The position numbers were made by a program, and so were the translations under genes. Below the pieces are notes generated by a model. It worked only from the letters and a program-made list of their open reading frames with translations, did no database searches and had not been told where the DNA came from. This document shows positions 9,439-19,346 of a stretch of DNA of 64,000 nt, piece after piece. Origin of the DNA: T3SED10-260 sp035363255 (GTDB taxonomy: Bacteria > Caldisericota > Caldisericia > UBA6126). The stretch is taken from assembly GCA_035363255.1 (NCBI GenBank), contig DAOSES010000002.1:1-64000 (forward strand), given 5' to 3'. Position 1 is the stretch's first letter, and each line of letters begins with the position of its first letter.

Positions 9439-10346
9439 TAAACTGTCTTGAACACCAGTAAACTTTCACCAATTTGAATCTCATCCGAATCCATGATACT
9501 TTGATTTTGAATCTTGACCCCATTAACAAAGGTGCCGTTTGAAGAAGCAAGATCATACAATACAAATTTGCCATCTTCCATTTTAAGCTTTGCATGCTCT
9601 CGGGAGGTTTTTTTGTCGTCAATAACAATATCATTGCCTTGCTCTCGACCAATTTTAATTATGGCTTTTTTGAGGGGATAATTAGTGCCAGATCTGGCTC
9701 CGGTCTTGACTATCAGATAAGCTAAAACAGGATCGGCTCTATCATCAGCGATAAAGGTTTCAGAAGCACTTCTTTGAGGCTTTGGAGCATCCATCATAGT
9801 GGCACTGCTTTTTGGTGGAGAAGGTGGAGCAGGAGTATATGAAGGAGGCGGAGGAGGAGGTGGGGTCATGGGTCGAGGAGGAGGATAAGCACCCCCTACA
9901 GGCTGATATTGAGTTTTTGATTTGGGCATCAAAAGCAAAACCATTAACAACCCGATAAGAACAAAGGCAATAGCACCAAAAACAACATAAATCCAGGGGA
10001 AGGAGTTGATGCGGATTTTTTCTCTTTCTTGAATAATGTTTTCATTGCTCATGAAAGTGCCTGACACCCATAACTCTTCTCTAACCTTTGGAATATCACT
10101 TGGAGTGGTGCGAATACGTATGGTGTCGGTATCATCAGTTAGGTCATACCAGCCTATTTGGAGATTGGGTTGAGTGCCTATTGCTGTAACCTGTCCTTTA
10201 ACTGCGACCATGGTCCTATCATACTGGACTGGATTTTGATTGATATTGGTGGCTTTTACGACCAGGGGTTCTTGAGGATACTTTGAACAACTGGCAAATC
10301 CTGTGATCAGGATAAGTAAGCAAAGAATACTTAAACTCTTTTTCAT
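9438..10346 (-). CDS. Membrane-anchored FHA-domain protein with lipoprotein-like N-terminus
   Basis: 302 residues. The N-terminus ends in a lipobox-like FASC (Cys20). A small beta-rich region (about 25-110, OB-fold-like by pattern, 'VKGQVTAIG...IGWYDLTDDTDTIRIRT') follows, then one membrane span (about 119-141), a Pro-rich linker, and a C-terminal FHA domain (about 210-300) with the phosphothreonine-binding elements 'IGREQGNDIVI', 'SREHA' and 'SSNGTFVNG'. FHA domains bind phosphothreonine, so this protein is a likely substrate or adaptor of the neighbouring kinase; 'SETFIADD' in the linker is a possible phospho-site. The ATG at 10346 has GGAGG five bases upstream. It is the first gene of the FHA-PP2C-kinase operon. 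The orientation (sensor outside, FHA inside) is inferred. Confidence 0.85.
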   Translation of the reverse strand: MKKSLSILCLLILITGFASCSKYPQEPLVVKATNINQNPVQYDRTMVAVKGQVTAIGTQPNLQIGWYDLTDDTDTIRIRTTPSDIPKVREELWVSGTFMSNENIIQEREKIRINSFPWIYVVFGAIAFVLIGLLMVLLLMPKSKTQYQPVGGAYPPPRPMTPPPPPPPSYTPAPPSPPKSSATMMDAPKPQRSASETFIADDRADPVLAYLIVKTGARSGTNYPLKKAIIKIGREQGNDIVIDDKKTSREHAKLKMEDGKFVLYDLASSNGTFVNGVKIQNQSIMDSDEIQIGESLLVFKTV

Positions 10347-10390
10347 GATTGCCTCCTTTTGCATCTACTTTTAAAATGCAAATTACAACT

Positions 10391-10406
10391 TACCGGAAAA
10401 CCGGTA
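10391..10406. repeat. Perfect inverted repeat TACCGG-AAAA-CCGGTA in the operon leader
   Basis: Two six-base GC-rich arms around an AAAA loop. It lies just downstream of the predicted start point of the FHA-phosphatase-kinase operon. It could be a leader RNA hairpin or a repressor site. There is no T-run, so it is not an intrinsic terminator. Confidence 0.6.
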
Positions 10407-10425
10407 TTCGCTCACATCTAAAATC

Positions 10426-10454
10426 ATTATACCAATTAAGTGCATTTATGCTAA
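10426..10454 (-). promoter_or_regulatory. Candidate sigma-A type promoter of the FHA-phosphatase-kinase operon
   Basis: On the minus strand TTAGCA (10454-10449) is separated by 17 bases from a perfect TATAAT (10431-10426). Transcription would start near 10419, giving a leader of about 70 bases before the FHA start codon. The -10 matches consensus fully; the -35 matches four of six. Confidence 0.5.
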
Positions 10455-10671
10455 ATAATGTACTGCTAATCAATCAGAACTGCAATAGAAAAAATGTATT
10501 TATCATGAAGAAATATCACATTTTTCTAAATTGTAACGATTCTTGAATAAACAGGTATAAATTAATGGTCGAAAAATATAAGGTTTGATTTTATGTGACA
10601 ATTTGTAACAATAGAATAGCAGTTTTTTTTAGCACATCGCTGATAAACGATGACGGAAGGGGTTCGAATAT
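10455..10671. other. AT-rich divergent intergenic stretch
   Basis: Together with the promoter and inverted repeat described separately, this is the remainder of the 325-base gap between the FHA gene and the giant secreted protein gene. It is very AT-rich. I see no convincing small gene. It must hold the promoter for the plus-strand gene, but I could not pick out one clear -35/-10 pair. Confidence 0.5.
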
Positions 10672-13600
10672 ATGGGAAGAAAACTACATTCAATATACAT
10701 ACACCTATGCTCATACCTTGTTATCTTTTCCCTTGCTTCAGGTTTTTTCTCATCCCTTGTTCCCTTCGAAGTATTAGCATCACCAAATGATCTTGTCAAA
10801 ACTATGGCATTAATGAAATGGTTTCGAGCTTCCTTTGACGAGTACGGGAAAGAGCTAACATCTTCAAGAGTATTTCCCTGGCAGGGAACTGAAAAATCTG
10901 TCTGGGGCTCTGAGAAGTATCCTATGACTGATCAATATCAAGGAAAAGAAGTTTTTCCCGTATTTTATACCCGGATGTATTTATCTCCGCTTCCCTCAAC
11001 ATCGACTGCCTATGGAAAAGATCCTCTATACGTGGTGATGGATGATCGAGGAAACCTTTGGTTTGATCCTGATGGTTTTTTTCACTGTCCTCATGCAGAT
11101 CCACGACGTAATCCCAAAGATCCTTTATTCCAACCAGGGTCCTGTACAGAAAGCAATACTATTGATGGAAGAATACGTTATTCTGTTGACCCTTCCAGCA
11201 ACAACAACACTCGTGGTCCTTACCCCATTCATCAAATTCGAAGCGGAAAAATAACAAACCTGGATATTAATGGAAGAGTGTTTGATGTTGGTATCCTGGA
11301 TCGCACTGATTTCAAGGAAAATTCATACGTAAATGATGGCGATGAAGATAAGCTAATGCCCCTCATATCCTTCCATCAAAATGAAAAACATAGTGAAACG
11401 ATCCTTCAAAATGATCAATACGATCCATTCGAGTGGATCTATCGCACGCAAGATCCAAATGCATTAGAAGTAAATGCTGGAGATTTTAGACTTTCACCAG
11501 TTTTCAAAGAGGGATGGGAAAGCTTATACGAACCCAACACTTTTGTGGCTCCAGGAGACAAGGATATAGGTACATCCCTGATAAGTTTTCGAGAGGACGA
11601 AAAGCACACCGACCAAGTTCTCAGCGATACTCTCTATTCAATAGCACCAGCTTTTGGCTTCGCTATTTTTCCTGAACATATTTATCGTTCCAGCCAGGAT
11701 AAAGTCAGCTTTGGGGATTACAGGCTGTCACCTGTCAACGTGGTGCTTGATAAGAGAACAGGTGCATTGCTGAATCTTGGTTTTTCTGATAAAGATGCTT
11801 TAGTGATGCAAGAAGTTTTACCAAGCTCCAAAACCTTCACCATAGCAGTTCAAACGAATTATGTAAAAAGTTCTTCTCTCAAAATATCAGTCAAATTGCA
11901 TTCCTTGCACGATGATATTCCACCTATGGCCACAACTTTATTTTCAGGCACTTGGATAGATTGCGATACCCTTATTTCAGTTAATTTTTTTCATCCAGTA
12001 CAAGCTCTTTTTGCAGGTACTATAGGGTGTAGCTGGTGGTTGGATGATGGTATAAACAATTTGATGAGTTCATACAAAACCCAAGCCCCAATTGAGAACA
12101 ACTTGGCTGATGATTACATTGAGAAACAGAGGCTGGAGCAAGTTTTGGGTTTGATGAATCAGAGCCCGGATTTAGACTATTACATGGAGTTAAAAGAGCT
12201 TCCTGCCAACATTAAGTTCTTTAGTTTAAACTCATCAGACTGGGGTCCAGGTATGCCCTTTTACAGGGACCTTGATCAAAACTCCCTTGTGAGTCCGGGA
12301 GATGAACGATTACAAGCCATGAGTTTTAACTCGGGAGCTTTGGATGTGTCTTATCCAATAGGATCAAGGGTGGTTTTAGGGGATGTAGATGAAGGGAAGA
12401 TCCTCATCAATCCTGGGCTAAATTTCCGCTACCTTGATTTGCATTCATTGGATAATGATTTATCAAACAACAATCAGTACGACTTGACAGAACCAATTTA
12501 TTTGAAGAATGCTTCAAATATCTTACCTGGCAAGGTGGAGGGCGGAGACCTTAGAATACTGAATTCGCATATGAATGGAATCATATATCAGGCTGGATCC
12601 TTAGTTAGTCCACCTATTTACCAGTATCTTCAATCCAGGGTGTTTGGGATTTCCTCTTACAGCAATGGAGATATACGTTTTTTAGATGTTCGTGTTTCGT
12701 GTGGAATTGAGAATGCCACCATTTCAGTGGATCCTCAATTTAAAGTAGAACAAACTGCCACAATCAAAGTTTCATTTCAAGATCTAAGGGTTGGCGAAAG
12801 AGTTTTTTTATTGGTAGATGATGTATCTTTTACAAATGTAGCGCTTGCAAAACCTTTATTGATAAAAGAGTTTTTGGGTCCCATGCATGGCGAACACCTT
12901 CTAACTCTGACTCCCCGAAAAAGCAGTATAACTGAAGAAGGTTGGCAAGCTCCAATGAGCATACTTCTATTCAGGGACAAGGGAGGCTCAAGAACACGAT
13001 ACCAGGAATTTCGTGATCCTGTGAAGCAATCATGGTTTTTTGAAAATATCTGGGACGAAAGGGCAATGAAGTATATTTCTATCCTTCCCAATGATTTTTT
13101 TCCTGATACATTGAGTGTGAATGACGTTTTTGTTCACCCTGAAACGATTGATCTTCATCTCTCAAAAAATTCTCTTCATCCCTTAGATTCGAGAATACCT
13201 AATGTATGGGCTTTTGCAAAAGATCAAGACAATCCTATGGATGTCAATGATCCCTCACCTGTGTTGAGTTCATTGCATGGACAAGAGTTATTTGCCAATA
13301 TCAATGCTCATGGAGCTGGAATAGAATATCTTGCGGTTTGTTTTGCTTATTTTTCCCACAAACCAACCACAAAACAAAGATTCATCATTCAAGTCAACCA
13401 AGATAAGAGCTACTATATATGGCTTTGGGAAGACCAAGTACCCAAAGGAGTATTAAATTTTGGAGACATCTTATCTCCCCAACCCATAAAAATTCTTGAA
13501 ACTCCCCTTCATCGAAATCAAGATTGTGCCAAAGCCTGGTCTTATCAGGAAGACGATCTCCTTCGAATGAATGTTCTTACCAAATGGGATCATCTGGGTA

Positions 13601-16600
13601 TCTTTGATGGCTCCGAGCACAGTATCTTTTATGAAAACCAAGAACTTATCATAAGCAAGGGCTATGTGGAATCCTATGGAATTCCAGTTTTAGCAGAAAA
13701 CTATGGAAAACTCAATATAAGTGACCCAGGAGGTGATTTTCCCTTACCTCTCAGTCCTCTTTGGGGAAATGACCAGGTTCTTCTAAGAACCTATTTTACT
13801 AATGCTATTTTAGACTTTGACGAAGTTATGACCCATCCTCCCTATTTTTTATCTACTCATGAAAACAACATAAACTATTTAGGGTATAAAAAAATCCCAA
13901 CTTCAAAAATTGATGATATTAACTTTACCAATTTTAGTGCTGTTGACCTTGCCCTTCAATATTCTGACGTTAACTATACTGGAGGAGAAGACCCCCTCTC
14001 ACCACTCAAAGATCCTATCATTGCTTCTCCTTACAATCCAATTCTAAGAGACTTGGACCGAGATTTTGCAGTATATCCCGGGGGGCAAGCCCATGTGATA
14101 CGTACTGCTTTTAGGATGGGTTCGGGAGGTCGCTTTCGTCGGGGAGTATCGCTTCCATATAATGCTTATCCAAGCATCACAGCAACTCAAGATCCTTTAT
14201 CTTTTATCAGAAAGCTTGGACAAGAACATGCACCATTTACGGATTACAGTTTTTTCTTTACTCTTCAAAATAAGTTGGGAGAATATCTGAGTTTTGACTC
14301 AAATGCCCCAAACCATCTTCGGGTGCAAAAAATCGAGATAGATGGATCGTTTAAATGTCCTAAAATTATAAAAGCTGAAGTAGGATCCGTGATACCTGAG
14401 ACTGGCTACCCTGTCTCATACCATGACCAAGGGAGCTATACTATTGATAGGGAAATAGCTTCCTGGTATGAATCAGAGGGGAAAGATTGGTCTTATCGAA
14501 TTGGTTTTGGAAGAAATGAGATTGTGCTTGATCCTGCAGATGCCAACCCTTTAATGGCACGAACTCGGATGCTTGACTATAAGGGTTTAGCACATGTTTT
14601 TGCTTTGCAAGAAATCACTCCAGTGCAGGGAGGGATTCTATGTATAAAAGTCTATACCAGTGATGGTTTTAGTACTGCTTTGCAGATTCCAATCCATGGT
14701 TTACGTATCGAAAATGTACCAATTGCTTTAGAGCTCAATACTGATCATGTCCTAAAACCTGTTTTAACTGAAATTGAACCTTTTCAGGACAATGCATTCT
14801 GTAACAATGCCTTGGTTTACACTTGGCAAGACAGAGGTATACGTTTGTATAGTGCCATGCTTCTTGATCCAATTGAAATGGGAGCTGGGGATGGTAGATT
14901 AAACCGAAACGTAGGAGAATGGCTCGATTTCAATCTGGATGGCAAGATTTCATTCAGTGAGTATGAAACAGAAGTAATTGGAACTTACGATATTGCTACC
15001 AATTCTTGGATGGGTGGAGTATATGACGGTAGAACCTTCAATGTGAATATGGGTATATATCCCATCGAATTAACCGAAGCTAACAATGGTCGTATTGTTC
15101 AATTTGGATCAGATTTCGGGAGTAGATCAGGAAGAACATATAGTTTTTTCCAGGATCATATTATTTCAGCGGACGAAGAATGCCCAGTTTATGTCACTGC
15201 ATACAAGTTTTATGATGACAACAATGATCGAGCATTTACACCCCTATACCAAAGAAATTCTCATGAAGTATATTTATCTGGAGAGAGAAAAATCAACTTA
15301 AGTCCTACGGAAACGCTGATCGTTGATGTGTATCCTTCTCCTCTCACAGCTGGGTGTATTCCTGAGTTAGTCGATGCAAATACGCCTTTAACCTTTACCG
15401 TTAAAGATTCCTCGGGAAGGCCTTTGGATTTTAAATATGGAGTGATGGATCCAGGAGGCAGATCTGAAACTTATGCTGAAGACGTTCATCAACATCTTTT
15501 TTCAGACACACCCTCCGAACCTTTACCCCAATATTATTGGACCAGAACTGATTTGCATAACGATGACTTAAATTATGACTGTAATACTCGTATGTATTCA
15601 AAGCAAGGAATGAACTTTAGCCCAATACTCTTTGATTTTTCAAAAAGTTATGAAGGAAGATACACTTTTTCCAATTTTTGTGCCAATGATGAAGGAGTTT
15701 TTGAGGTTCGGGTGTTTTCTCCAGATAGAACTCAAATGGGGCGAACCTTGGTTTCAGTTGTTGCACCCAAGGTTGAGTATTCTATTTCACCAGTAAATGT
15801 GAGAGGGAATATGTTTCAAGGGATGGGACAAATTCAGGATCCTGATTTCATTATGACTGCAGGTGCAAACAAGTTTTACTTATTGACTATGAAAGCGTAC
15901 AACGCTCAAGGACAACTAATAAAAGGTGTGCAACGCAAGAATCCTTTTCGAAATCAGGACGAAAGAGATACTGTGTTTCATTCAGGAAGAATGACGCCTT
16001 ATACCACTTTACCTGCAAGCAATGACTTATATCTTCGCTTTAAGGATACCCCAGCTCCATACTTTTTACATCAAAGTTTATGGGAGAACTCAGATAGAAT
16101 TTTGATTCACCATGCCAACACTTTCGCCTTAGAGCACGTGGGTGGGAAAATTTATAATACAAGCAACATACGTTACGACGATGGTCGTTTTTCCATTTCT
16201 CAATTCATTGAACAAAATAATTCACTTCTGTTGAATAAGGGATGGGGGTATGGGTGCATATACAGTTCCCAACACAACAATATCTATTGTTTTTCCGATC
16301 TGGACAAAGACCAGAAACTTACTAGTGAAGATGCCTTTAAGATAGATTCTGATGGGATTGTGCGCACTATCCTGTTTGCTGAAGATGTTTGTAATTTTGG
16401 AGTATTGGTGGGAGCGAATTTTTTTTCTGACCATCCCTTGTTTTCAGATGTGGTTGGAAAAGCACCAGTTTTTTCTGAGGATCCCTCCAGCATCAGAGGA
16501 AGATTTCGCAGAAACTGGAGACCCATTCACGAATTTACTCAAGCAGATGAATTTTTTGCCCTTGACTGGGACGCATTTCCAGAGCGTGATTTAGCCTTAT

Positions 16601-17256
16601 CTCCTCCTCGTTTGAGCATAAGCAATGCTCAAAGTAGCTTGCCATACCGAAGAGATCTATTGCATCCAGGTAACTATGATTTGGTATATGCAGTACCAAA
16701 TCATATTCGAATCATTGTCAATCCAGCTGATCCCAGAGATTTTCCAATTACAGAGGGCACCGTAAGATTATTTGGAAATACCCATGAATCATACATCCAT
16801 GGATCACTCGAACGAAAAGATAATCAAACTTCAACCCAAATCAGCTACACACCAACAGGAGTTGGTGAAGCCGTTGCTTATCTGTTGTTTACTTCGAAAA
16901 ATATATATTATGACAGAGAAAATCCGATTTTTTCAGGTCCTGGTCAATATGCTGTGGACCCTGGCATTGCATTTGACAGCGTGCGTGCTTTGTTTATCAG
17001 CTTTCCTGAAAGCGTCTATTTGTTGGCAGGAAAGGAATGTTCCTTGCTGATTCGTGTTCAAGAAGAGGGAACTCAGTTGCCAGCTGAAGGAGTTACTGTT
17101 TCGCTTAGTAGTCCACAACGATCAACAAGCATTCTTACAAATGCTTCAGGCGAAGCGCGTTTCACTTTTACTCCTGAAAAAGATGAATTTATACGTATAT
17201 ATGCTTATAAGCAAAACTATTTAGAAGGTGAACGATGGTTAAAAGTCGAGGAATGA
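10672..17256 (+). CDS. Giant secreted multidomain protein with EF-hand/dockerin-like loops, function unknown
   Basis: 2194 residues with a signal peptide (about 1-37, ending near 'VLASPND'). I do not recognise an enzymatic domain. The protein is beta-rich with many Asp-rich loops. Two read as EF-hand or dockerin-type calcium loops: 'DFNLDGKISFSEY' from residue 1419 and 'DLDKDQKLTSED' from residue 1876. Looser versions occur near 224 ('DGDEDK') and in a 'DLDQNSLVSPGDERL' segment. A two-fold internal repeat lies at about 224-278 and 300-361: both contain 'LISFxxxEKH' and end 'GDxRLSPV'. The C-terminus (about 2120-2190) resembles an Ig-like/CarboxypepD_reg beta-sandwich ('VTVSLSSP...NASGEARFTFTP'). 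GGAAGGGG precedes the start. Its end overlaps the next propeller gene by 22 bases, implying co-expression. A calcium-stabilised surface or appendage protein is the best inference. Confidence 0.75.
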   Translation: MGRKLHSIYIHLCSYLVIFSLASGFFSSLVPFEVLASPNDLVKTMALMKWFRASFDEYGKELTSSRVFPWQGTEKSVWGSEKYPMTDQYQGKEVFPVFYTRMYLSPLPSTSTAYGKDPLYVVMDDRGNLWFDPDGFFHCPHADPRRNPKDPLFQPGSCTESNTIDGRIRYSVDPSSNNNTRGPYPIHQIRSGKITNLDINGRVFDVGILDRTDFKENSYVNDGDEDKLMPLISFHQNEKHSETILQNDQYDPFEWIYRTQDPNALEVNAGDFRLSPVFKEGWESLYEPNTFVAPGDKDIGTSLISFREDEKHTDQVLSDTLYSIAPAFGFAIFPEHIYRSSQDKVSFGDYRLSPVNVVLDKRTGALLNLGFSDKDALVMQEVLPSSKTFTIAVQTNYVKSSSLKISVKLHSLHDDIPPMATTLFSGTWIDCDTLISVNFFHPVQALFAGTIGCSWWLDDGINNLMSSYKTQAPIENNLADDYIEKQRLEQVLGLMNQSPDLDYYMELKELPANIKFFSLNSSDWGPGMPFYRDLDQNSLVSPGDERLQAMSFNSGALDVSYPIGSRVVLGDVDEGKILINPGLNFRYLDLHSLDNDLSNNNQYDLTEPIYLKNASNILPGKVEGGDLRILNSHMNGIIYQAGSLVSPPIYQYLQSRVFGISSYSNGDIRFLDVRVSCGIENATISVDPQFKVEQTATIKVSFQDLRVGERVFLLVDDVSFTNVALAKPLLIKEFLGPMHGEHLLTLTPRKSSITEEGWQAPMSILLFRDKGGSRTRYQEFRDPVKQSWFFENIWDERAMKYISILPNDFFPDTLSVNDVFVHPETIDLHLSKNSLHPLDSRIPNVWAFAKDQDNPMDVNDPSPVLSSLHGQELFANINAHGAGIEYLAVCFAYFSHKPTTKQRFIIQVNQDKSYYIWLWEDQVPKGVLNFGDILSPQPIKILETPLHRNQDCAKAWSYQEDDLLRMNVLTKWDHLGIFDGSEHSIFYENQELIISKGYVESYGIPVLAENYGKLNISDPGGDFPLPLSPLWGNDQVLLRTYFTNAILDFDEVMTHPPYFLSTHENNINYLGYKKIPTSKIDDINFTNFSAVDLALQYSDVNYTGGEDPLSPLKDPIIASPYNPILRDLDRDFAVYPGGQAHVIRTAFRMGSGGRFRRGVSLPYNAYPSITATQDPLSFIRKLGQEHAPFTDYSFFFTLQNKLGEYLSFDSNAPNHLRVQKIEIDGSFKCPKIIKAEVGSVIPETGYPVSYHDQGSYTIDREIASWYESEGKDWSYRIGFGRNEIVLDPADANPLMARTRMLDYKGLAHVFALQEITPVQGGILCIKVYTSDGFSTALQIPIHGLRIENVPIALELNTDHVLKPVLTEIEPFQDNAFCNNALVYTWQDRGIRLYSAMLLDPIEMGAGDGRLNRNVGEWLDFNLDGKISFSEYETEVIGTYDIATNSWMGGVYDGRTFNVNMGIYPIELTEANNGRIVQFGSDFGSRSGRTYSFFQDHIISADEECPVYVTAYKFYDDNNDRAFTPLYQRNSHEVYLSGERKINLSPTETLIVDVYPSPLTAGCIPELVDANTPLTFTVKDSSGRPLDFKYGVMDPGGRSETYAEDVHQHLFSDTPSEPLPQYYWTRTDLHNDDLNYDCNTRMYSKQGMNFSPILFDFSKSYEGRYTFSNFCANDEGVFEVRVFSPDRTQMGRTLVSVVAPKVEYSISPVNVRGNMFQGMGQIQDPDFIMTAGANKFYLLTMKAYNAQGQLIKGVQRKNPFRNQDERDTVFHSGRMTPYTTLPASNDLYLRFKDTPAPYFLHQSLWENSDRILIHHANTFALEHVGGKIYNTSNIRYDDGRFSISQFIEQNNSLLLNKGWGYGCIYSSQHNNIYCFSDLDKDQKLTSEDAFKIDSDGIVRTILFAEDVCNFGVLVGANFFSDHPLFSDVVGKAPVFSEDPSSIRGRFRRNWRPIHEFTQADEFFALDWDAFPERDLALSPPRLSISNAQSSLPYRRDLLHPGNYDLVYAVPNHIRIIVNPADPRDFPITEGTVRLFGNTHESYIHGSLERKDNQTSTQISYTPTGVGEAVAYLLFTSKNIYYDRENPIFSGPGQYAVDPGIAFDSVRALFISFPESVYLLAGKECSLLIRVQEEGTQLPAEGVTVSLSSPQRSTSILTNASGEARFTFTPEKDEFIRIYAYKQNYLEGERWLKVEE

Positions 17257-19343
17257 TTCTCTGGGCTTGTGTTATAGCTTTATTACTACCATTTCCACTG
17301 TCTATCACTCACCCTTTAAACTCCTATGCTTCTGAAGGAGATAGCTGGTTTTCTTACAAGGGAAATCATGCTCACACTGGATTTTTTAATCAAACCACGA
17401 GCAATAAGCTATCTTTACTCTGGAAGCATACTTTTCGGGGGGATTATGTTTCTCCCATACACGTAGTAGGTAAGCAGTTATACTTCATTGATCGTAGTGG
17501 TTTCCTGTGTGCAGTAAATCGTGAGGATGGATCTGAGATATACAGAAAACGAATACATGATAAAAGACAGTTTGTTGGTTCGGATACTTCAGATAAATAT
17601 ATCTCAGTGCTTGTTGGTCCAGTGTATGGTCGTAGAGGAATTGAAGATCCCACCAACCTGATACAGGTATATGATCGCATCAGTGGAGACAAGATTTGGG
17701 AGAAAACTATCGATGCAATAATGGTTACACTCCCTATTATTCAAAACGAACAACTAATTTTTGGAACAGGCAAGATTGATCCTACCTATTCAAAAACCAC
17801 TGGGGGCTCTCTGTTAAGCTTGAATATAATGAATGGAGAAACCATTTGGGAGACCGAATTAGAAGATTATGCTTTTGTTTCAGGATACCCCTTAACTTTG
17901 GAGGGCAAGGTAGTCTTGAGCCAGGCTATAGCATACAATCGAAGCAGTCAAAGTCAGTTTGTACCTTTGTTGTATGCATTCAACACTGAAAACGGTAAGC
18001 TCTTATGGAGCAAAAAACCAATGGAAGAAGGAAGACTCTTTGGAGTTTCATCCATACGAAATGGACAGGTATTTCTCCTTGAGAATCCTGGGAATATTTC
18101 CATTGGTGGTGGAGGTGGAAGAGGTCCTGGGGGAGGAGGCCCCCCCGGACGTGGAGGCCGAAGAATAGAAGCATGGTTGCTAAAACTTGACTTAAATAGT
18201 GGAGAGACTCTTGCAAGTATGTCCATCGAAAATGAAAATTTTGGCTTATTTGCCCCTACTTTGGCTCACGATGCTATCTATCTCAGCGCTTTTACAGGAA
18301 AAATATATTGTATCGACTATCATCTGGATCGAACCTATTGGGTAAAAGAATATGAGCGCTTTTCCTTTTTCACTGAGTTGGTTGCTTCCAGAAACTATCT
18401 TTACACTTCATTATACAGTGGAGATTTGATCTGCATCTCAAAAGAAACAGGTGCCATTGCCTTCAGATATCGAATCGGAAACTATGGAGGTATTCCAGTT
18501 CTGGTTGAGGATCAATTAATCGTTTCGAGTGACACCATCTATTGTTTTTCATCTAATGCTCAACCCACATTATTAACAGAACCTACCAGGCTTTTTGTTG
18601 GAAAGTTTAGCGAAAAAGAAAAAAAACAGATGGCATTCCGTGTGATTTATACTGGACTTGATTCATTAGAAGGATCGATAACATCATCCGATCCCTGGAT
18701 TATCATCAAGCCTGACAAAATTACGCAAAACCAGCAAACTTTTTTTGTAAGCATTGATCCAAGTCAAATGGAAGCTGGTTTGTTTGAGTCTGCTATTCAA
18801 ATCAACACTAATAAAGGTCATAAATCTATACCTATTGAAGGTGAGTTTGCAAAAACTCCTCCGCTCGAATTGAACATTAACTTACCAGAAAGCAGTTTTT
18901 ATGTAAATCAGAAAGTACTTACCATTACAGGAAAAACACAAGCTCTCATTCCAGTTTGGATAAATGGACTTGAGTTTTACTCTAATCGTGAGGGAGACTT
19001 TTCTCATGATATTCTACTCAAAGAGGGGGCAAATTATATTGAAATTGAAGCTATCAGCCACGACCAACGAAAAGCAAAGCTAACAAGATCAGTTGATTTG
19101 GATACTATTCCCCCCGAAATAAAGCATTTTCAAGTTAGCTATAATCAAGATGAGTCTGTTTTTTATGTTGAAGGTCTCACTGAAGCAGGAGTAAGTATAA
19201 GCTCAGATGGAAGTAGTGCAATAGCTGATGAAAAAGGTTATTTTCTTATCAAGCTTTTTGAAACAAAAGCAGGCGATTCCATACGTCTTATTTTTACTGA
19301 TTATGCAGGCAACACGAGTGAAAGAGTATTGATTTTGTCCTAG
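17235..19343 (+). CDS. Secreted PQQ-like beta-propeller protein with Ig-like C-terminus
   Basis: 702 residues. A signal peptide (about 1-33) is followed by a PQQ-type propeller (about 35-440), with repeats like 'LLWKHTFRGDYVSPIHVVGKQ' and 'GSEIYRKRIHDK' and the aspartate/tryptophan docking pattern. A glycine-rich insert (about 291-312, GGGG/RG/PPGRGGRR type) breaks the propeller. A BACON-like module (about 450-545, 'DPWIIIKPDKI') and two glucodextranase-B-like Ig repeats (about 550-702, 'PPEIKHFQVSY') complete it. The first 22 bases lie inside the preceding giant gene. GAAGGTGA sits just before the chosen ATG; another ATG 18 bases later is also possible. PQQ-type blades are often structural and do not prove cofactor binding. 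It is probably exported together with the giant protein. Confidence 0.78.
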   Translation: MVKSRGMILWACVIALLLPFPLSITHPLNSYASEGDSWFSYKGNHAHTGFFNQTTSNKLSLLWKHTFRGDYVSPIHVVGKQLYFIDRSGFLCAVNREDGSEIYRKRIHDKRQFVGSDTSDKYISVLVGPVYGRRGIEDPTNLIQVYDRISGDKIWEKTIDAIMVTLPIIQNEQLIFGTGKIDPTYSKTTGGSLLSLNIMNGETIWETELEDYAFVSGYPLTLEGKVVLSQAIAYNRSSQSQFVPLLYAFNTENGKLLWSKKPMEEGRLFGVSSIRNGQVFLLENPGNISIGGGGGRGPGGGGPPGRGGRRIEAWLLKLDLNSGETLASMSIENENFGLFAPTLAHDAIYLSAFTGKIYCIDYHLDRTYWVKEYERFSFFTELVASRNYLYTSLYSGDLICISKETGAIAFRYRIGNYGGIPVLVEDQLIVSSDTIYCFSSNAQPTLLTEPTRLFVGKFSEKEKKQMAFRVIYTGLDSLEGSITSSDPWIIIKPDKITQNQQTFFVSIDPSQMEAGLFESAIQINTNKGHKSIPIEGEFAKTPPLELNINLPESSFYVNQKVLTITGKTQALIPVWINGLEFYSNREGDFSHDILLKEGANYIEIEAISHDQRKAKLTRSVDLDTIPPEIKHFQVSYNQDESVFYVEGLTEAGVSISSDGSSAIADEKGYFLIKLFETKAGDSIRLIFTDYAGNTSERVLILS

Positions 19344-19346
19344 GCG

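Noticed and set aside
12777..13091. Minus-strand reading frame of 104 residues inside the giant secreted protein gene
   Set aside because: It lies wholly within a continuous 2194-residue coding frame, has no ribosome site and no recognisable domain.
14926..16340. Cellulosome dockerin
   Set aside because: Two calcium loops occur about 450 residues apart, not as the paired 22-residue repeats of a dockerin, and no cohesin is visible.
17235..19343. PQQ-dependent dehydrogenase
   Set aside because: The blades match the PQQ-type propeller repeat, but no catalytic aspartate or heme-binding residues of the dehydrogenases are evident; the propeller is probably structural.
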